DNA of 64,000 nt from Rugalucina vietnamica (taxonomy: Eukaryota; Mollusca; Bivalvia; Lucinida; Lucinidae). Shown piece after piece: positions 1 to 10,175 of the stretch (positions within the stretch are counted from its first letter, which is position 1; every line of letters starts with the position of its first letter). Where the stretch lies: assembly GCA_964017185.1 (NCBI GenBank), contig OZ024871.1:26388488-26452487 (forward strand), in the 5' to 3' direction. The position numbers and the translations under genes are program-made. The notes under the pieces were generated by a model that was not told the DNA's origin, did no database searches, and saw nothing but the letters and a program-made list of their open reading frames with translations.

Positions 1-924
1 TTAACCCCTGAAATGCAAAGCATTTTTGTGGCCAAAGATGGCAACATTATCGCAATTTGGGGGTGTACATACAAAATTGATCATATATCCACTGTTACTT
101 TTCTTGGACCACTGAACATGGTCTCATTTTAAAGCTTAGATCGGCCCAGTGAATGAATATATTATCAATTTCGTATTTCAATTTCAATGCTCAAAAATCG
201 CGATAACGGTTGCCATGGAAGCCATGCATTTTTATTTCGTAATGCAAACAAGTATATCTTTGAGGACAAATCTTTGCATTTAAGGGGTCCCAATGAACAA
301 TATGACACCCATGAAAAATTGTCATTGGGGCTGCAAGGTAGGTCAAACTAGCTTCCGGTGTATAATATCAACCCTTCTTTTTGTGATTCAATTTACATGT
401 ATATGTTTGACGCAAATATTGCGTAACTGTAATATCTATACTTCGTCTACACTTTGGGAGCACATCTGAAAATCAAATGCATCTTGTTTTGAGAGATAAT
501 GATTATTGCTAGTTCTTGTGCGTGTAGACAGTTGTATAGAAATTTATAAAAAATAGATAGGTTGATCAATCGGCAAGTAATCATTCCTCAATTAATGACA
601 TATCACATGATAAGAATGTCTGAATTGGTCTAAATATGATCAAATATGTCAATCTGTATCATGGGTAGATTATGAATAACCAAAAGCCTATGAAGGCTCC
701 TATTCATCTACTTTTGAAATAAATCAACGTCCTGAAATAGAAGGTTAAGCGCTTTTTACTCCAGTGTGAAAAAGCTTGGCTGAAAAAATGGATGGGGCAC
801 AGAGTATAACTTTCACTCGTTTTCAAATTTGCTGGTAATTTCTTCTAATATTTTAACTCAGTATTTTGATCGTCAATCTGGAAGCTTGAACATTGATTTT
901 AAATGTAAAAAGCCAGCCATTTAA
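1..924. other. AT-rich non-genic DNA
   Basis: No open frame, RNA gene or repeat structure that I can support is visible here. The sequence is AT-rich with scattered stops in all frames, and I recognise no mobile-element terminus in it. Confidence 0.5.
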
Positions 925-1062
925 TATGCTCTCTCAGCTACGTGACTGTTTTCTGGATGAATTGGAGTTTCCTCTTGGGATTCTGCCGCAGTTAAACTTT
1001 ATGAGGGTGTCCAATAGCTAATGTATCTGATGTAACTGAGTATTTGTGTCTTGCTTGGTAAA
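925..1062 (-). repeat. Interspersed repeat family C, fragment
   Basis: This ~140-bp stretch matches, in reverse complement and with many substitutions, the copies at 28130-28290 and 37023-37200. It is also like 1975-2118, 19975-20085 and 57300-57430. Shared landmarks are a run ending in a tandem of short AT-rich words and the word ATTTGTGTCTTGCTT at one edge. It is noncoding. No terminal repeats are visible, so the element class is unknown. Confidence 0.55.
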
Positions 1063-1079
1063 AAAAAGTAAACATATGC

Positions 1080-1176
1080 AATGCTCAGGAAATGACGCAA
1101 TCAGAAAGAAATTTCCACTCCAAAAACCGAGGTAGAAACAATTAGGAACTTATACTAAGAAAACATATCGTAAAGT
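1080..1176 (-). mobile_element. Retroelement 3'-tail fragment (Penelope-like family)
   Basis: About 97 bp match the conserved tail of the reverse-transcriptase element seen intact at 25200-25940. The diagnostic words are GGAAATGACGCAATCAG, CCAAAAACCGAGGT and AACATATCGTAA. Orientation is such that the RT would read on the minus strand. It is truncated on both sides, with no RT portion. Confidence 0.75.
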
Positions 1177-1798
1177 AAGAATAGAGGGACCAGGAATCGA
1201 TGCAATTAAATTTAAAGTCCCAACATAAACACCGGGTGGGAAAGAAAATACACAAACCACAACAAAACATCTTTCTGACAACACACAAGAAAAGCAGAAT
1301 GACTAGCTCTTTCCCAACAAGGCGATCATTACTTGTTCTTGTGCGTGTAGACATTTGTTTCCTGTTTTACGGACATCGAAGTTTATTATAGAAAAAATGG
1401 ATAGGTTTACCAATTGGCAAGTAATTATTTCTCAATTAATGACAGCGGCATGATAAATACGTCTCTCAGGTTGTTTGTCTCTGTACGCCGTTCACCCAAC
1501 AATGGTTTTGGATCTATACGTATAACAACCTATGTCGATGGTACAGCATTTAGTGGTTCTAACTGCTTTGAAGCAGACAAACTATATTCTATTTTGAGTT
1601 AAATCAGTGTAACTGAGAAGCTACATGTACATGTATATAGCTAGTCCGACAATTGGGCTTTTGCTCAGATCACTTCAATTATTCTGTTGATCGTGAACCC
1701 CACTGACAATAAGTCGAACAAGCTCGGAGGCGGCGAACGGCTCGGTAGAACTGCAGTTACTTTATCCCTTATCTGAAAAAGCAAAATTAAGAGCAATG
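1177..1798. other. Non-genic stretch
   Basis: Short open frames on both strands overlap one another and have no recognisable protein character. A word like that at 17273-17310 (cttgttcttgtgc followed by gtagacatttg) recurs, so part of this may be an old repeat. I see nothing else. Confidence 0.4.

Positions 1799-1842
<44 letters not shown>
1799..1842. repeat. Poly-A tract (~44 bp)
   Basis: Uninterrupted A run. A minus-strand frame crossing it encodes a poly-phenylalanine run and is not a gene. Confidence 0.95.
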
Positions 1843-1844
<2 letters not shown>

Positions 1845-1974
1845 TTGCCTGAACAAAATGGATTGGACACCAAATAAAACCATTCGTTTTCAAAAAAGCT
1901 CGTAATTTATTCTTTTATCCAAACTCGGTCATTTGATCGCAAATCTATATAAAAAACTAGCCATTTGAAATGCC

Positions 1975-2118
1975 GCGAGTCTCTCTGCGACGTGACAGCT
2001 TTCTGAATGAATTAAAGGTTTCTTTTAGGATTCTTCTGTACTTTAGTTAGTTAAGAGGATATCCTATAGCTTATATAAATGAGTTAACAGAATCTGAGTA
2101 TTTGTGTCTTGCTTGAAA
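1975..2118 (-). repeat. Interspersed repeat family C, second fragment
   Basis: Same family as 925-1062 in the same orientation. It carries the words GTGACAGCTTTCTGAATGAA and TGAGTATTTGTGTCTTGCTT. The forward-orientation relatives are at 28130-28290 and 37023-37200. Confidence 0.6.
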
Positions 2119-2215
2119 AAAATACCAGTGATAATGCATTACGAAAACAAGCCCATGTAATATATAGCTTTTCCCTAACCTGTAAAAAGTGAAAACTTTC
2201 AGTTGAAAAATTTGA

Positions 2216-2330
2216 TATTTACCTTTTTTGTTCAAAACATAGATTGTGGGTACAAGGTAGAACTCCCCTCGACAAGGCGGTTCTAACGAGTACTCACAAT
2301 CTATGTTTTGGATCAAAAATAAGAAAAATA
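2216..2330. repeat. Fold-back (hairpin) element, diverged copy
   Basis: Two arms of about 55 bp are imperfect inverted repeats of each other, centred near 2273. The outer arms read TTTTTGTTCAAAACATAGAT and, inverted, CTATGTTTTGGATCAAAAAT. It is the same family as the nearly perfect hairpins at 20229-20342 and 58595-58708. Flanking sequence such as the GGTATACTCC...GGGGGTATACTTTTCATGG context is shared too, so the hairpin sits inside a longer repeat. Confidence 0.7.
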
Positions 2331-2654
2331 GGTATACTCCTGTTATGTAAACCCCAGTTTTACTACATAAAAGTAGGGTATAAGGGGGTATACTTTTCAT
2401 GGACATGTTATGCTGATGGCATCCTAGCTACTCTAAAGGAAAGTTTGATTTTCGAGTCTAAGGTAACACACGGTATAAAACTTGTAGCAGACTAACGGTT
2501 TAATTCCAACCACATTTTACTCCAACTTAAGTCTTTGTAATCTATCCACTTTTAAGCGTGAGTCAAAATTAAAAAAAAAATCTCTCAGGCTATATCAATG
2601 ATAGATTTCAAGACAAGAACTAACTTAAAAGATAGTTATAACAGAAGCAGTAAT

Positions 2655-3032
2655 GCCTAGGTTACATTTGCCCCCAATCGTCGCATGATCTTATGTCTGC
2701 GATTTTCCCTACGATTTTTAGACATCGTAGGTGATCGTGGGCTTCGACGTAAAAAGTGTTTACAGTTCATATGGGCATCGTACCATTTCTTGCTCTGGAT
2801 TTCCTCGACGTTCTAAGTCATAGATCGTACTAAGATCGTAGGGAAATAGTACGGAAATCGTAGGGTATCCGCACACATTAAGTGGAAATCGTAGAGAACC
2901 CATGCGATGTCCGACATCTGACTGATCCCTTGCGATCTCCCTTTTGACATCGTAGGGTCACCCCTACGAAGACCGCAATAAAGTGCAAAAATTGGCATCG
3001 TACGATCATCGCAAGCTAATTGTAACCTAGGC
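2655..3032. mobile_element. 378-bp MITE with 12-bp terminal inverted repeats
   Basis: The stretch starts with GCCTAGGTTACA and ends with TGTAACCTAGGC, perfect 12-bp inverted repeats. Inside, the words TCGTAGG, CGTACGAT and ATCGTAGGG recur many times in both orientations, so the whole element is partly palindromic. It has no coding capacity. I could not settle the target-site duplication by eye, so the superfamily is open. Confidence 0.7.
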
Positions 3033-3360
3033 CATAAAATTTTGATTTTTACATTTTGTCAAATGGACCTAATTCAGAAAATTGGCATAACTCGTACATG
3101 ACAAAATATGGGGCTACTACATGACACTGTATTTTGTCATGAGGACTAAATACATGTAAATTCAAGACCCCGCGTGCACCATTCAAAAGCTTTAAAACTG
3201 ACTATTTGACAGACAGACCTACATACCCGCCCACAGACAAGCCTAAATTAAACCAATATCCAATATCCTCTTGCACATTTTCAAAAAAGTTGGTAGCATA
3301 ATAAAAAGCGATTGTGTCAAATCACCGCTGCTCTTTAACCTTGATGGTTAAGCTCTTTTA

Positions 3361-3425
3361 ATTTCGATTGTGGGTGCTCTATTGTGTACCCACAATCAAT
3401 GTTTAAAGCAAAAATACTAAAGATA
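3361..3425. repeat. Fold-back family, short derivative
   Basis: GATTGTGGGTGCTC and GTGTACCCACAATC form a short inverted pair matching the inner arms of the fold-back elements at 20229-20342. The outer arms are lost or diverged. Confidence 0.5.
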
Positions 3426-3655
3426 TCAACATCTTTCTAATGAAGTTTTCATTTTTCGCATTTGAAAAATCTCCATATAATGCATGGGTGAATTTTCGTA
3501 TTGATGAGAAATAATATTTGCCTTACGTCATTAATCTCACGTGCATGGAACGTCTGATCTGGGTGAGCGATAAGTGTAAGCTCAATAAGAGCGAGCTTTT
3601 AGTTTATAAACATACGGTATTGAATGCTGAGTTTCTGGTAAACTACGGCGTGACA

Positions 3656-3835
3656 GGATAAGTGATGGAGTGTTTTCAATATTACCACTACAATTCACAG
3701 AGGATTTGACAGTAACAGATTTAGTGTTGCCGTGATAACTCTAATTTAACTGAGCGAGTAATTCGATATGGAATTCCATATTGGCTCGATTAGTTTTGTG
3801 CATGAGGGAGAGAAATAAAAAATAACACGACAAAC
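3656..3835 (-). repeat. Interspersed repeat family B
   Basis: Matches 27100-27265 and 34722-34850 in the same orientation, and 20985-21175 and 59360-59545 in reverse complement. The landmark is a near-palindrome around GGAATTCCATATTG next to GACAGTAACAGATTTAGTG. It is noncoding. The family lies downstream of the fold-back hairpin in blocks A and A', so hairpin and family B may belong to one larger element. Confidence 0.6.
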
Positions 3836-3964
3836 TGCATATCATTTTACAGCAAGTTTTACAAGCGTGAAGATAGAACGCATTATATTGTTAGTTGTTA
3901 GACGAAAAAGGGGCAGACTTATCTATATATACATGCAATGGTGAAAGACAAATATTAAAATATG

Positions 3965-4258
3965 GAAAGGTAACGGTCAGCAATGATCAGCAAATGGCGC
4001 AATCAGAATTTTTTTTTCTCATTCCAAAAAACTGAGGTGGGAAAAACCGTCATTGACAATAAGGTACTTATACTAAAGGAACATATCGTAAGCCGAGTGA
4101 GCGGCTATTTCCTAATAGCCTTCCACTCAGTTACGCGAACTCAACTAAATATATGAAAACGTACTTAAGGTGCAAACAGCACAAAAATTAAACACCCAGA
4201 CATGAAACAATTACAACCACAACAGAAGAATCGCATCGGAACGATCAGTAAACCAAAA
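3965..4258 (-). mobile_element. Retroelement 3'-tail fragment (Penelope-like family)
   Basis: About 290 bp of the conserved retroelement tail, in RT-minus orientation. It runs from GGTAACGGTCAGCAATGATC through the word pairs CATATCGTAAGCCGAGTGAG and CAACAGAAGAATCGCATC. It is more diverged than the block A copies and truncated before the RT. Confidence 0.75.
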
Positions 4259-5050
4259 GTCAAAATAAAGACTCTAGCCGTTTGGTAGGGAATTACATCT
4301 TACTGTTTGCAAAGGGCTCGATGGAACAATTAACCTTCTCAGCATCGTTTAGAGTTTATGAATTGGTAAGGAAGGTAAATAGAATGATTTGGAAAATCAG
4401 AGATTGTATAGTGGATACATTAGGATCCGAGTTTTCATGGATGTATATTTATGGTGCAAGGGGAATGTTAACTGCATTTACGGCTTAGTGTATAATCTGA
4501 AATGCATACATATACATCACCGACCCTATTGATGCGTTGCTTATGCTTTAACTACCTTTACACAAGATATTGTATCGTGGCTTGTATTTTCTTGAAATCC
4601 ATGAATTACATCAATTAAAAGCAGAACCTTCTAAGTTGCTATTTTGTATATTGCCTGACTTTGATGCATAAAGTAAGTGCCTGTGTTTGAGGGCGGTTCG
4701 CACCACAACGAAAACATAGATAAAAGGTGGAGTCACATGTGGTTGATATTGAATTGTTATTCTGCTGCATTCTTTACAAACTATCTTTTGATTAAAATTA
4801 GAATTTCCTAAACAAGTAGACATCGCTTCACACAGACAAGTAGAGAATCTGTAGAAGAATCAAGGCGTAATAAGACAGACGGTAATTCCTACTAGGAATT
4901 GGTCAACTAGTCTATTAAATTAGCTGCTTCACTTGACAATAAACTAGTCAGATGTCAAATAATTACTGAACCATTTCACGGAAACCCGTGCCCTCGTGGG
5001 GATTCCAACAGGACGACTGTCCGACACAGACATTGTTGCTCATTAAAGCC

Positions 5051-5053
<3 letters not shown>
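4259..5053. other. Non-genic stretch
   Basis: Short frames at 4282-4488 (+) and 4611-4823 (-) overlap nothing recognisable and lack conserved motifs. The segment 4890-5050 contains short inverted words but no element ends that I can defend. Confidence 0.4.

Positions 5054-5094
<41 letters not shown>
5054..5094. repeat. Poly-A tract (~41 bp)
   Basis: A homopolymer directly abutting the left edge of the 43-bp repeat array. A shorter A run abuts the mirror-image array at 9472, so an A-rich insertion target is possible. Confidence 0.95.
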
Positions 5095-5096
<2 letters not shown>

Positions 5097-5101
5097 AAGA
5101 G

Positions 5102-5252
5102 TCTATTGACAGACGTCTGTCAATAGCAAATACTCGGTAAATGTGCTATTACCAGACGTCTGTCAATAGCAAATTTTCGGTGAATGTGCTATTACCAGAC
5201 GTCTGTCAATAGCAAATTTTCGGTGTATCTGCTATTACCAGACGCCTGGCAT
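5102..5252 (+). repeat. 43-bp tandem repeat array, left
   Basis: AGACGTCTGTCAATAGCAAA starts at 5111, 5154 and 5197, with a diverged fourth copy at 5240, a period of exactly 43 bp. Each unit holds the palindrome CAGACGTCTG and the word GTGCTATTACC. The same units recur inverted at 9283-9470. Confidence 0.9.
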
Positions 5253-5463
5253 AAGTTAATTTGGCGACTTATTTGGCAGATTGCTTATAGTTGTAAATCA
5301 GCTGGTCAAGGTGAAGCCATTGTAATAATTCTTGAACCAATCGGAAATCTAATGCAAGAGACTGCGAACGACCTTAGTGTGTACATGTTGATAATACGGA
5401 CTAAAATAGTAGTCACATATTAGTGTATAAGCCAAACGCACACCGGGTGTGTTGACAAGATTG

Positions 5464-5883
5464 TAAAATCCAGCGTACGTCAGGAGCACGTCAGAGACAC
5501 GTTAGAAATGCGATACATGCGCGTTTTGTACGCTTCGTGTACGTTGATATATGTCGCTATAGGTCGGTGCGTGTTCCACGCGTGTTTGGGCTCAAAAGAT
5601 TTTAAGCATGTTTAAATTTTCTCGAAGCCCGGCATGTCGCGGGCGTGTGTCTTGTACGTTTCGAATAAGGTCCTAAAATCCAGCGTACGTCAGGAGCACG
5701 TCAGAGACACGTTAGAAATGCGATACATGCGCGTTTTGTACGCTTCGTGTACGTTGATATATGTCGCTATAGGTCGGTGCGTGTTCCACGCGTGTTTGGG
5801 CTCAAAAGATTTTAAGCATGTTTAAATTTTCTCGAAGCCCGGCATGTCGCGGGCGTGTGTCTTGTACGTTTCGAATAAGGTCC
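5464..5883. repeat. 210-bp perfect tandem duplication, CpG-rich
   Basis: Two adjacent 210-bp copies (starting 5464 and 5674) appear identical by eye, so the duplication is recent. Unlike the surroundings they are rich in CpG words such as GCGCGTT, CGCGTG and TGTCGCGGGCGTG. An open frame in the second copy (5634-5825) has no recognisable domain. The CpG-rich character continues to about 6080 with repeated CATGCGCGTT words. Confidence 0.85.
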
Positions 5884-6179
5884 ATGCGCGTTACATGCGC
5901 TTTACATGCGCGTTGAAGACGCTTTGAACGCGTTTGGCACACGTTCTAGGAACGACAGTGTACGCTACATGCGCGTTCCTATTTTACGAGAGATTGCTTC
6001 AGTAAAGTACCCCAAGCGTGTATGAGGCGCGCATTGAACGTTTGCTGCGTGCATGTAGAGCGTGCGTAGCGTATCTGCGACGTAACAAAATTTTCAGCTA
6101 TTTTTCTTATTTTTGATCCAAAATCTATGTTTTGAGCAAATATAAGAAAAATATAAAAAAAAAACATTCAGATGAAAAT

Positions 6180-7310
6180 TTTCAAATTTTAAAGCTAAAA
6201 AATCTCTGTCTATGGCATTGGCTCTGAGGTTTCGTAATGATTGACTTCATAAGTTGTCACTGCATCTGCCAAGTTTCAAGTCTCAGGTTGCAATAGTTTC
6301 CAAACAAATCCAGTGTTTTCACTTTTATCCATGTGAATGCCAGTTTCCAAAATTGACCTTGCCATAAAATATGTCAACATTTGAATAAAATATGATGGGC
6401 TTAGGTCCCTGATGCTACATGTCAAGTTTCAGGAATATCGGCACACAGGCTCTGGAGAAGAATATAGGCACACCCGTTCTGGATAAGCTTTTTTCATCAT
6501 TTGTGAGAGTGCAACCCCAATTTCACGAATAAAATTTCATTCTCCCTATGCATGAAGGCTTCAAATAAAAATGATTTCACACTCATAGGCTGAGAGATTA
6601 CTGAGAAAAACAAGTCATTAATTTCGATATTTTAATGACCTTGAGGCCAGGTCAAGAAATGACCTTGACCTTAATTAATTACATACCTTCATTGGCACTA
6701 GTTGTATTTTAATCACCTTGAGCCCAGGTCAAAAAATGACCTTGACCTTAATTTATTACATATCTTCATTGGCACTAGTTGTCTCCATCGAGCAACTTTC
6801 AAGTTTCATGCTGAAATGTTTCCAAAATATCCATAGTTTTTGCCTTTTCCCATGTAAAGATGTTAAAGATGTTTGCAAAATTGACTTTGCCCTAAAATAG
6901 TCAAGGTCATCCCGGGGTCATCATTTGGGCAAACTATGATGGGCTGGAGTCCCCGATGCTACATATTTCGTGAAATCGGCCCACCGGTTCTAGAGAAAAA
7001 GATTTTTTAAGAATTTTACCATCTATGGACGTGGCGGCCATTGGGTCATGTGAAAAAGATATCTCGAACACAATTTCAATGCCACTACACAAGGAGGCTC
7101 CACATAAAAATGTACAAATAGGCAATGATCAGGAAATGGCGCAATCAGAAAGAAATTCCCACTCCACAAAATTTCAAGTTGATCGGCCAAGCGCAAACGT
7201 ATTAGTCGCGCAAACGTGCTGCGCCCTTTTTGAAATCGTGGACGAGGACGGAGGACGACGGGGACGGACACCGGGAACGGACACCGGATCATGCCTATAA
7301 GCTCACTTTG
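6180..7310 (+). repeat. Old interspersed repeat rich in TGACCTTGACCTT words
   Basis: The stretch reads like a long interspersed repeat of a type I associate with mollusc genomes. It has repeated phrases for 'caagtttcaggaatatcggc', AAATCGGCCCACCGGTTCTAG, and a 3' part dense in GGACGACGGGGACGG-like words (7235-7285). Within it, 6596-6690 and 6700-6785 are a direct duplication, each copy holding AGGTCA...TGACCTTGACCTT. No protein frame is credible. The overlapping frames at 7023-7355 are on both strands of the CG-rich tail. Confidence 0.55.
7110..7171 (-). mobile_element. Retroelement tail end, short fragment
   Basis: TGTACAAATAGGCAATGATC followed by CAGAAAGAAATTCCCACTCC is the terminal ~60 bp of the retroelement tail in RT-minus orientation. 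It sits inside the older repeat at 6180-7310. Confidence 0.7.
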
Positions 7311-7649
7311 AGCCTTCGAATGTTCACGATTACGATGGTAGAGACATTCATTCATTCATTCCGAGTCGGCTGACCAGGCCATCATGCTGATCAACCATGA
7401 TCATCATGGATCAAAATCTCGAATACATTTAGGCGTAAAATAAACATAGCCGTGTTTCAACTGGGTTGGGTCGGTACTGGTCGAAAAAAGCGTTTTTTTT
7501 TTTTTTTTGTTTTTCATTTATTTTTCTTTGCTCTCTAACGTATATTGTCACGGATTTATTCAAATTGTAATTCTTCTCAAGATGTCCCGGTTTCTTAAAG
7601 TTTGGTGTATATAATTACAACAAAAAATTACTGACAATAGAAGGAGAAG

Positions 7650-8289
7650 GTGTGAAAGGAGAAGTGTTTGCCATGCACACTAAATAAACATTTTAGGGAT
7701 ATTCTAGTTTTATGACACCTGAGCCGGGCCACAAAAAAGACAACACACATTTAAACTTTTTTTAAATTATATAAACGAAAACAAAAGTGTGGTTTCTACG
7801 CAGCTTATTGACAACAATTGCATTGTTAATCCGGGTTCTCAACTTCCTTTTTTTCAATTTGGTCACACATGCACGCACGCGCACACGCACTCATTTCCAT
7901 ATACTTAGATATGTATTTTTTTATTTTATTTTATTTTATTTTATTTTATTTTGTTTTTATTTCTATTATTTTTTTTTACTTGTCACGCACATAATTTGCG
8001 TTATATAATTTCAACTTGAGCAGTTTTTCGGTAGGCATTTCTATAAACTTGGATTAATTGACTATGTTCATCGTATTTTGCAAAATATGACAATGTATCG
8101 TATATGAATATGCCTCTAGGCGTGAAAAGAGAAGTGCTTGCCACGCGTACTATAAAAACATGTTAGGGGTATTCTAGTTTTTATGACACCTGAGCCGGGC
8201 CAAAAGAAAACAAAAGCGTGGTTTCTACGCAGCTTAAAGCCAACACCCCTGATCTCACAAATATTAAGCACGACTATAATGCCGTCTAG

Positions 8290-8332
<43 letters not shown>

Positions 8333-8384
8333 TTTGGACAAACATGCACGCACGCGCACCAGCACACATTTCCAAATACTTAGT
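7650..8384. repeat. Imperfect direct duplication, two ~260-bp copies
   Basis: 7650-7908 and 8120-8384 share GACACCTGAGCCGGGCCA, GTGGTTTCTACGCAGCTTA and ACATGCACGCACGCGCAC in the same order and orientation. The copies differ by substitutions and by simple-sequence insertions, including a poly-T run of ~38 bp at 8293-8330. It is noncoding. Confidence 0.75.
7912..7965. repeat. (TTTTA)n microsatellite
   Basis: Pentamer repeats of TTTTA/ATTTT, about nine units with slight decay. The plus-strand frame through it (7787-8008) is low-complexity, not a gene. Confidence 0.9.
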
Positions 8385-9050
8385 CATATTTAATGTTCGC
8401 GCTTGATGAAACAATGATTTGTTAAGATTTGCCGAGTGAAAATAACTTTTTTTTTCATAACTCTACTGATACATTTAAATTTAACTATACCGACAAAATA
8501 AGAAACGCAATGGTCCCAAGGTGCACGGAAACATATTCTACCCATCTTTTATCCTCATTCAAACATGGGCTCTAAAGGAGAAATAGATGGACTGCTTGTG
8601 CCTCCAGGCAAAGCTTCTAATCTACTGACCGAGCAGCTGATTACTGATTAACCGCTTATGTCTGAGCCTGAACAGGAAATGTGGTATAGTCAAACCATCT
8701 ATACATATAAGCCTTATTGGCTTAGTTGGGTGCATGGTTATAAATATGAAGCACATTTTGAGTGTCTTGACATCCTAATGTTGGGTAAAAGTCCCATAAA
8801 ATGGAGGCAACGTCCCGACATGACCATTGCTCTTAGTTTATAAAACATGAAAAACTTTAAGCATAACATGAACTGAAACGATCAAGGTCGATCAAATTAG
8901 AGATTTTATAGACGAAGAACATTATCACTTTACTTTTGAATCATCACATCCATGTACGCTCAATATGAAATTCACGAATGAAAATAGATTTGAATTTCTG
9001 GACAAAACTGTTTTTCTTAAAATGAAAAAGTAACTTCAGCATCATAGACG
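8385..9050. other. Non-genic stretch
   Basis: A 61-codon frame at 8658-8843 (+) has a reasonably mixed amino-acid composition but no motif I recognise, and no relative elsewhere in the window. I see nothing else. Confidence 0.35.
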
Positions 9051-9055
9051 CTCGT

Positions 9056-9103
9056 TCGCGCGCGCGCGCGCACGCACGCACGCACACACACACACACACA
9101 AAC
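9056..9103. repeat. (CG)n/(CA)n compound microsatellite
   Basis: Alternating GC followed by GCAC and CA units. Alternating purine-pyrimidine sequence of this kind can adopt Z-DNA. It breaks the minus-strand frame at 8944-9144 into low-complexity sequence. Confidence 0.9.
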
Positions 9104-9282
9104 ACACGCGTGAGAAAAAAGAAAGAAAGAAAAAAAAAATGCATCGAGTTTACATGTATCTGTGTCTCTTACTTGTCTCGTATTTCTTTTTCCACATCCG
9201 GCATCCAGGGTTTTATAAAAAAGTTAACAAATAAAATTATTCAGTGGGCATTGTTCATGTAAATGGGATATTATGTGTCTGT

Positions 9283-9470
9283 CAGCAGCAAAAAGTCGGT
9301 AAATTTGCTATTACCCTGGGCGTCTGTCAATAGCAAAAATTTACGGATTTTTTGCTGCTGACAGACGTCTGGTAATAGCACATTTACCGAATATTTGCTA
9401 TTGACAGACGTCTGGTAATAGCACATTTACCGAAAATTTGCTATTGACAGACGTCTGTCAATAGACACTC
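9283..9470 (-). repeat. 43-bp tandem repeat array, right (inverted)
   Basis: Copies of the same 43-bp unit as at 5102-5252, in reverse complement, anchored by the palindrome CAGACGTCTG and by GGTAATAGCACATTTACCGA. The inner units are more diverged (GTCAGCAGCAAAAAGTCGG), the outer ones nearly identical to each other. Confidence 0.88.
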
Positions 9471-9489
9471 CGAAAAAAAAAACTTATAT

Positions 9490-9736
9490 ACTGTATACGG
9501 TTAAACAACAAAAGCGATACTTAACTTACTTGAGATAGACATCAAGGCTATGCAATGAATTCTGCTTCTTAGACGCCGACTGTCTAGTGGTGGGGGAAAG
9601 CCAGGGCAGTTCTCGACGTTCGGTCGGGAAATACCCTGTGAAACCACCGCGCCCGGAAGATTGGTACTTATCGATGCATGAACCGTTGATATCTTTTTCC
9701 AATAATCGATATTTTTACTGGCGACGCTAGTGGGAT
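9490..9736 (-). repeat. Possible SINE body
   Basis: This segment lies directly 3' of the tRNA-like head at 9737-9843 on the minus strand and shows no other element edge. A tRNA-derived head plus unrelated body is the usual SINE design, so I read 9490-9843 tentatively as one SINE-like unit. No tail repeat or target-site duplication could be fixed by eye. The minus-strand frame through it (9501-9752) is not protein-like. Confidence 0.35.
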
Positions 9737-9843
9737 TGATTCGAACCTGCACGGAAGAGGTACATAGCTAGTCGGAAGCCAGACGCGCTACCGACTGAGC
9801 TATCCGGGCGCCCCTCTACCGACTGAGCTGTCAGGGCGCCCCT
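9737..9843 (-). ncRNA. tRNA-derived SINE-like head with duplicated box A
   Basis: Read on the minus strand, GGATAGCTCAGTCGGTAG resembles a pol III box A, and GGTTCGAATC (9738-9747) is a box B. The box A part is present twice (CAGCTCAGTCGGTAGAG then TAGCTCAGTCGGTAGCG), each preceded by GGGCGCCC, a partial tandem duplication. The anticodon arm does not close properly and the variable region is too long, so this is a tRNA-derived promoter or pseudogene rather than a working tRNA. Confidence 0.6.
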
Positions 9844-10175
9844 AAGCATACTGTTCAGCTGATTTTCGACCTTGTTTGGTATTATCCTCATTATTCTTTG
9901 TAATGGAAAGTTGTTTTACTTGGTGTCGTGCACCTTTAGAACGACAGTCAAAGCCATTCCGGATGTAGGCTCTTTTCCCATTCCACTGGGTTTGAAAGAA
10001 TCTATGATGTGATTGAGGCCGAGACAAGGAAATCTCAGGCAAGCTTTCAGATTGTTTAATATGATACTCTAATGATCTGAAAGCTAGCCCGAGATTTCCT
10101 AGTAGGGGCTTCAACACCATTATTGGTTATTTTTCACACATTTCGTTTTAATCTTTTTGGCTGTGGAAAGGAGTA

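Larger units (their letters stand above)
5095..9474. mobile_element. Putative ~4.4-kb composite transposon bounded by inverted 43-bp arrays
   Basis: The left edge (GGAAGAGTCTATTGACAG) and the reverse complement of the right edge (GGAGTGTCTATTGACAG) agree apart from small indels. Each end continues into several copies of the same 43-bp repeat in mirror orientation, giving terminal inverted repeats of 150 bp or more. No transposase frame is visible in between. The interior holds tandem duplications and older repeats, so this would be a non-autonomous element carrying passenger DNA. Homopolymer A runs at both borders hide any target-site duplication. Alternatively, two independent arrays landed in inverse orientation. 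Confidence 0.5.

Noticed and set aside
5102..5252. 43-bp repeats resembling a CRISPR array
   Set aside because: Units are contiguous with no variable spacers, in a eukaryotic context, with a mirror-image array 4 kb away.
5634..5825. 63-codon frame in CpG-rich DNA
   Set aside because: It lies wholly in the second copy of a 210-bp duplication, with no start-context or motif support.
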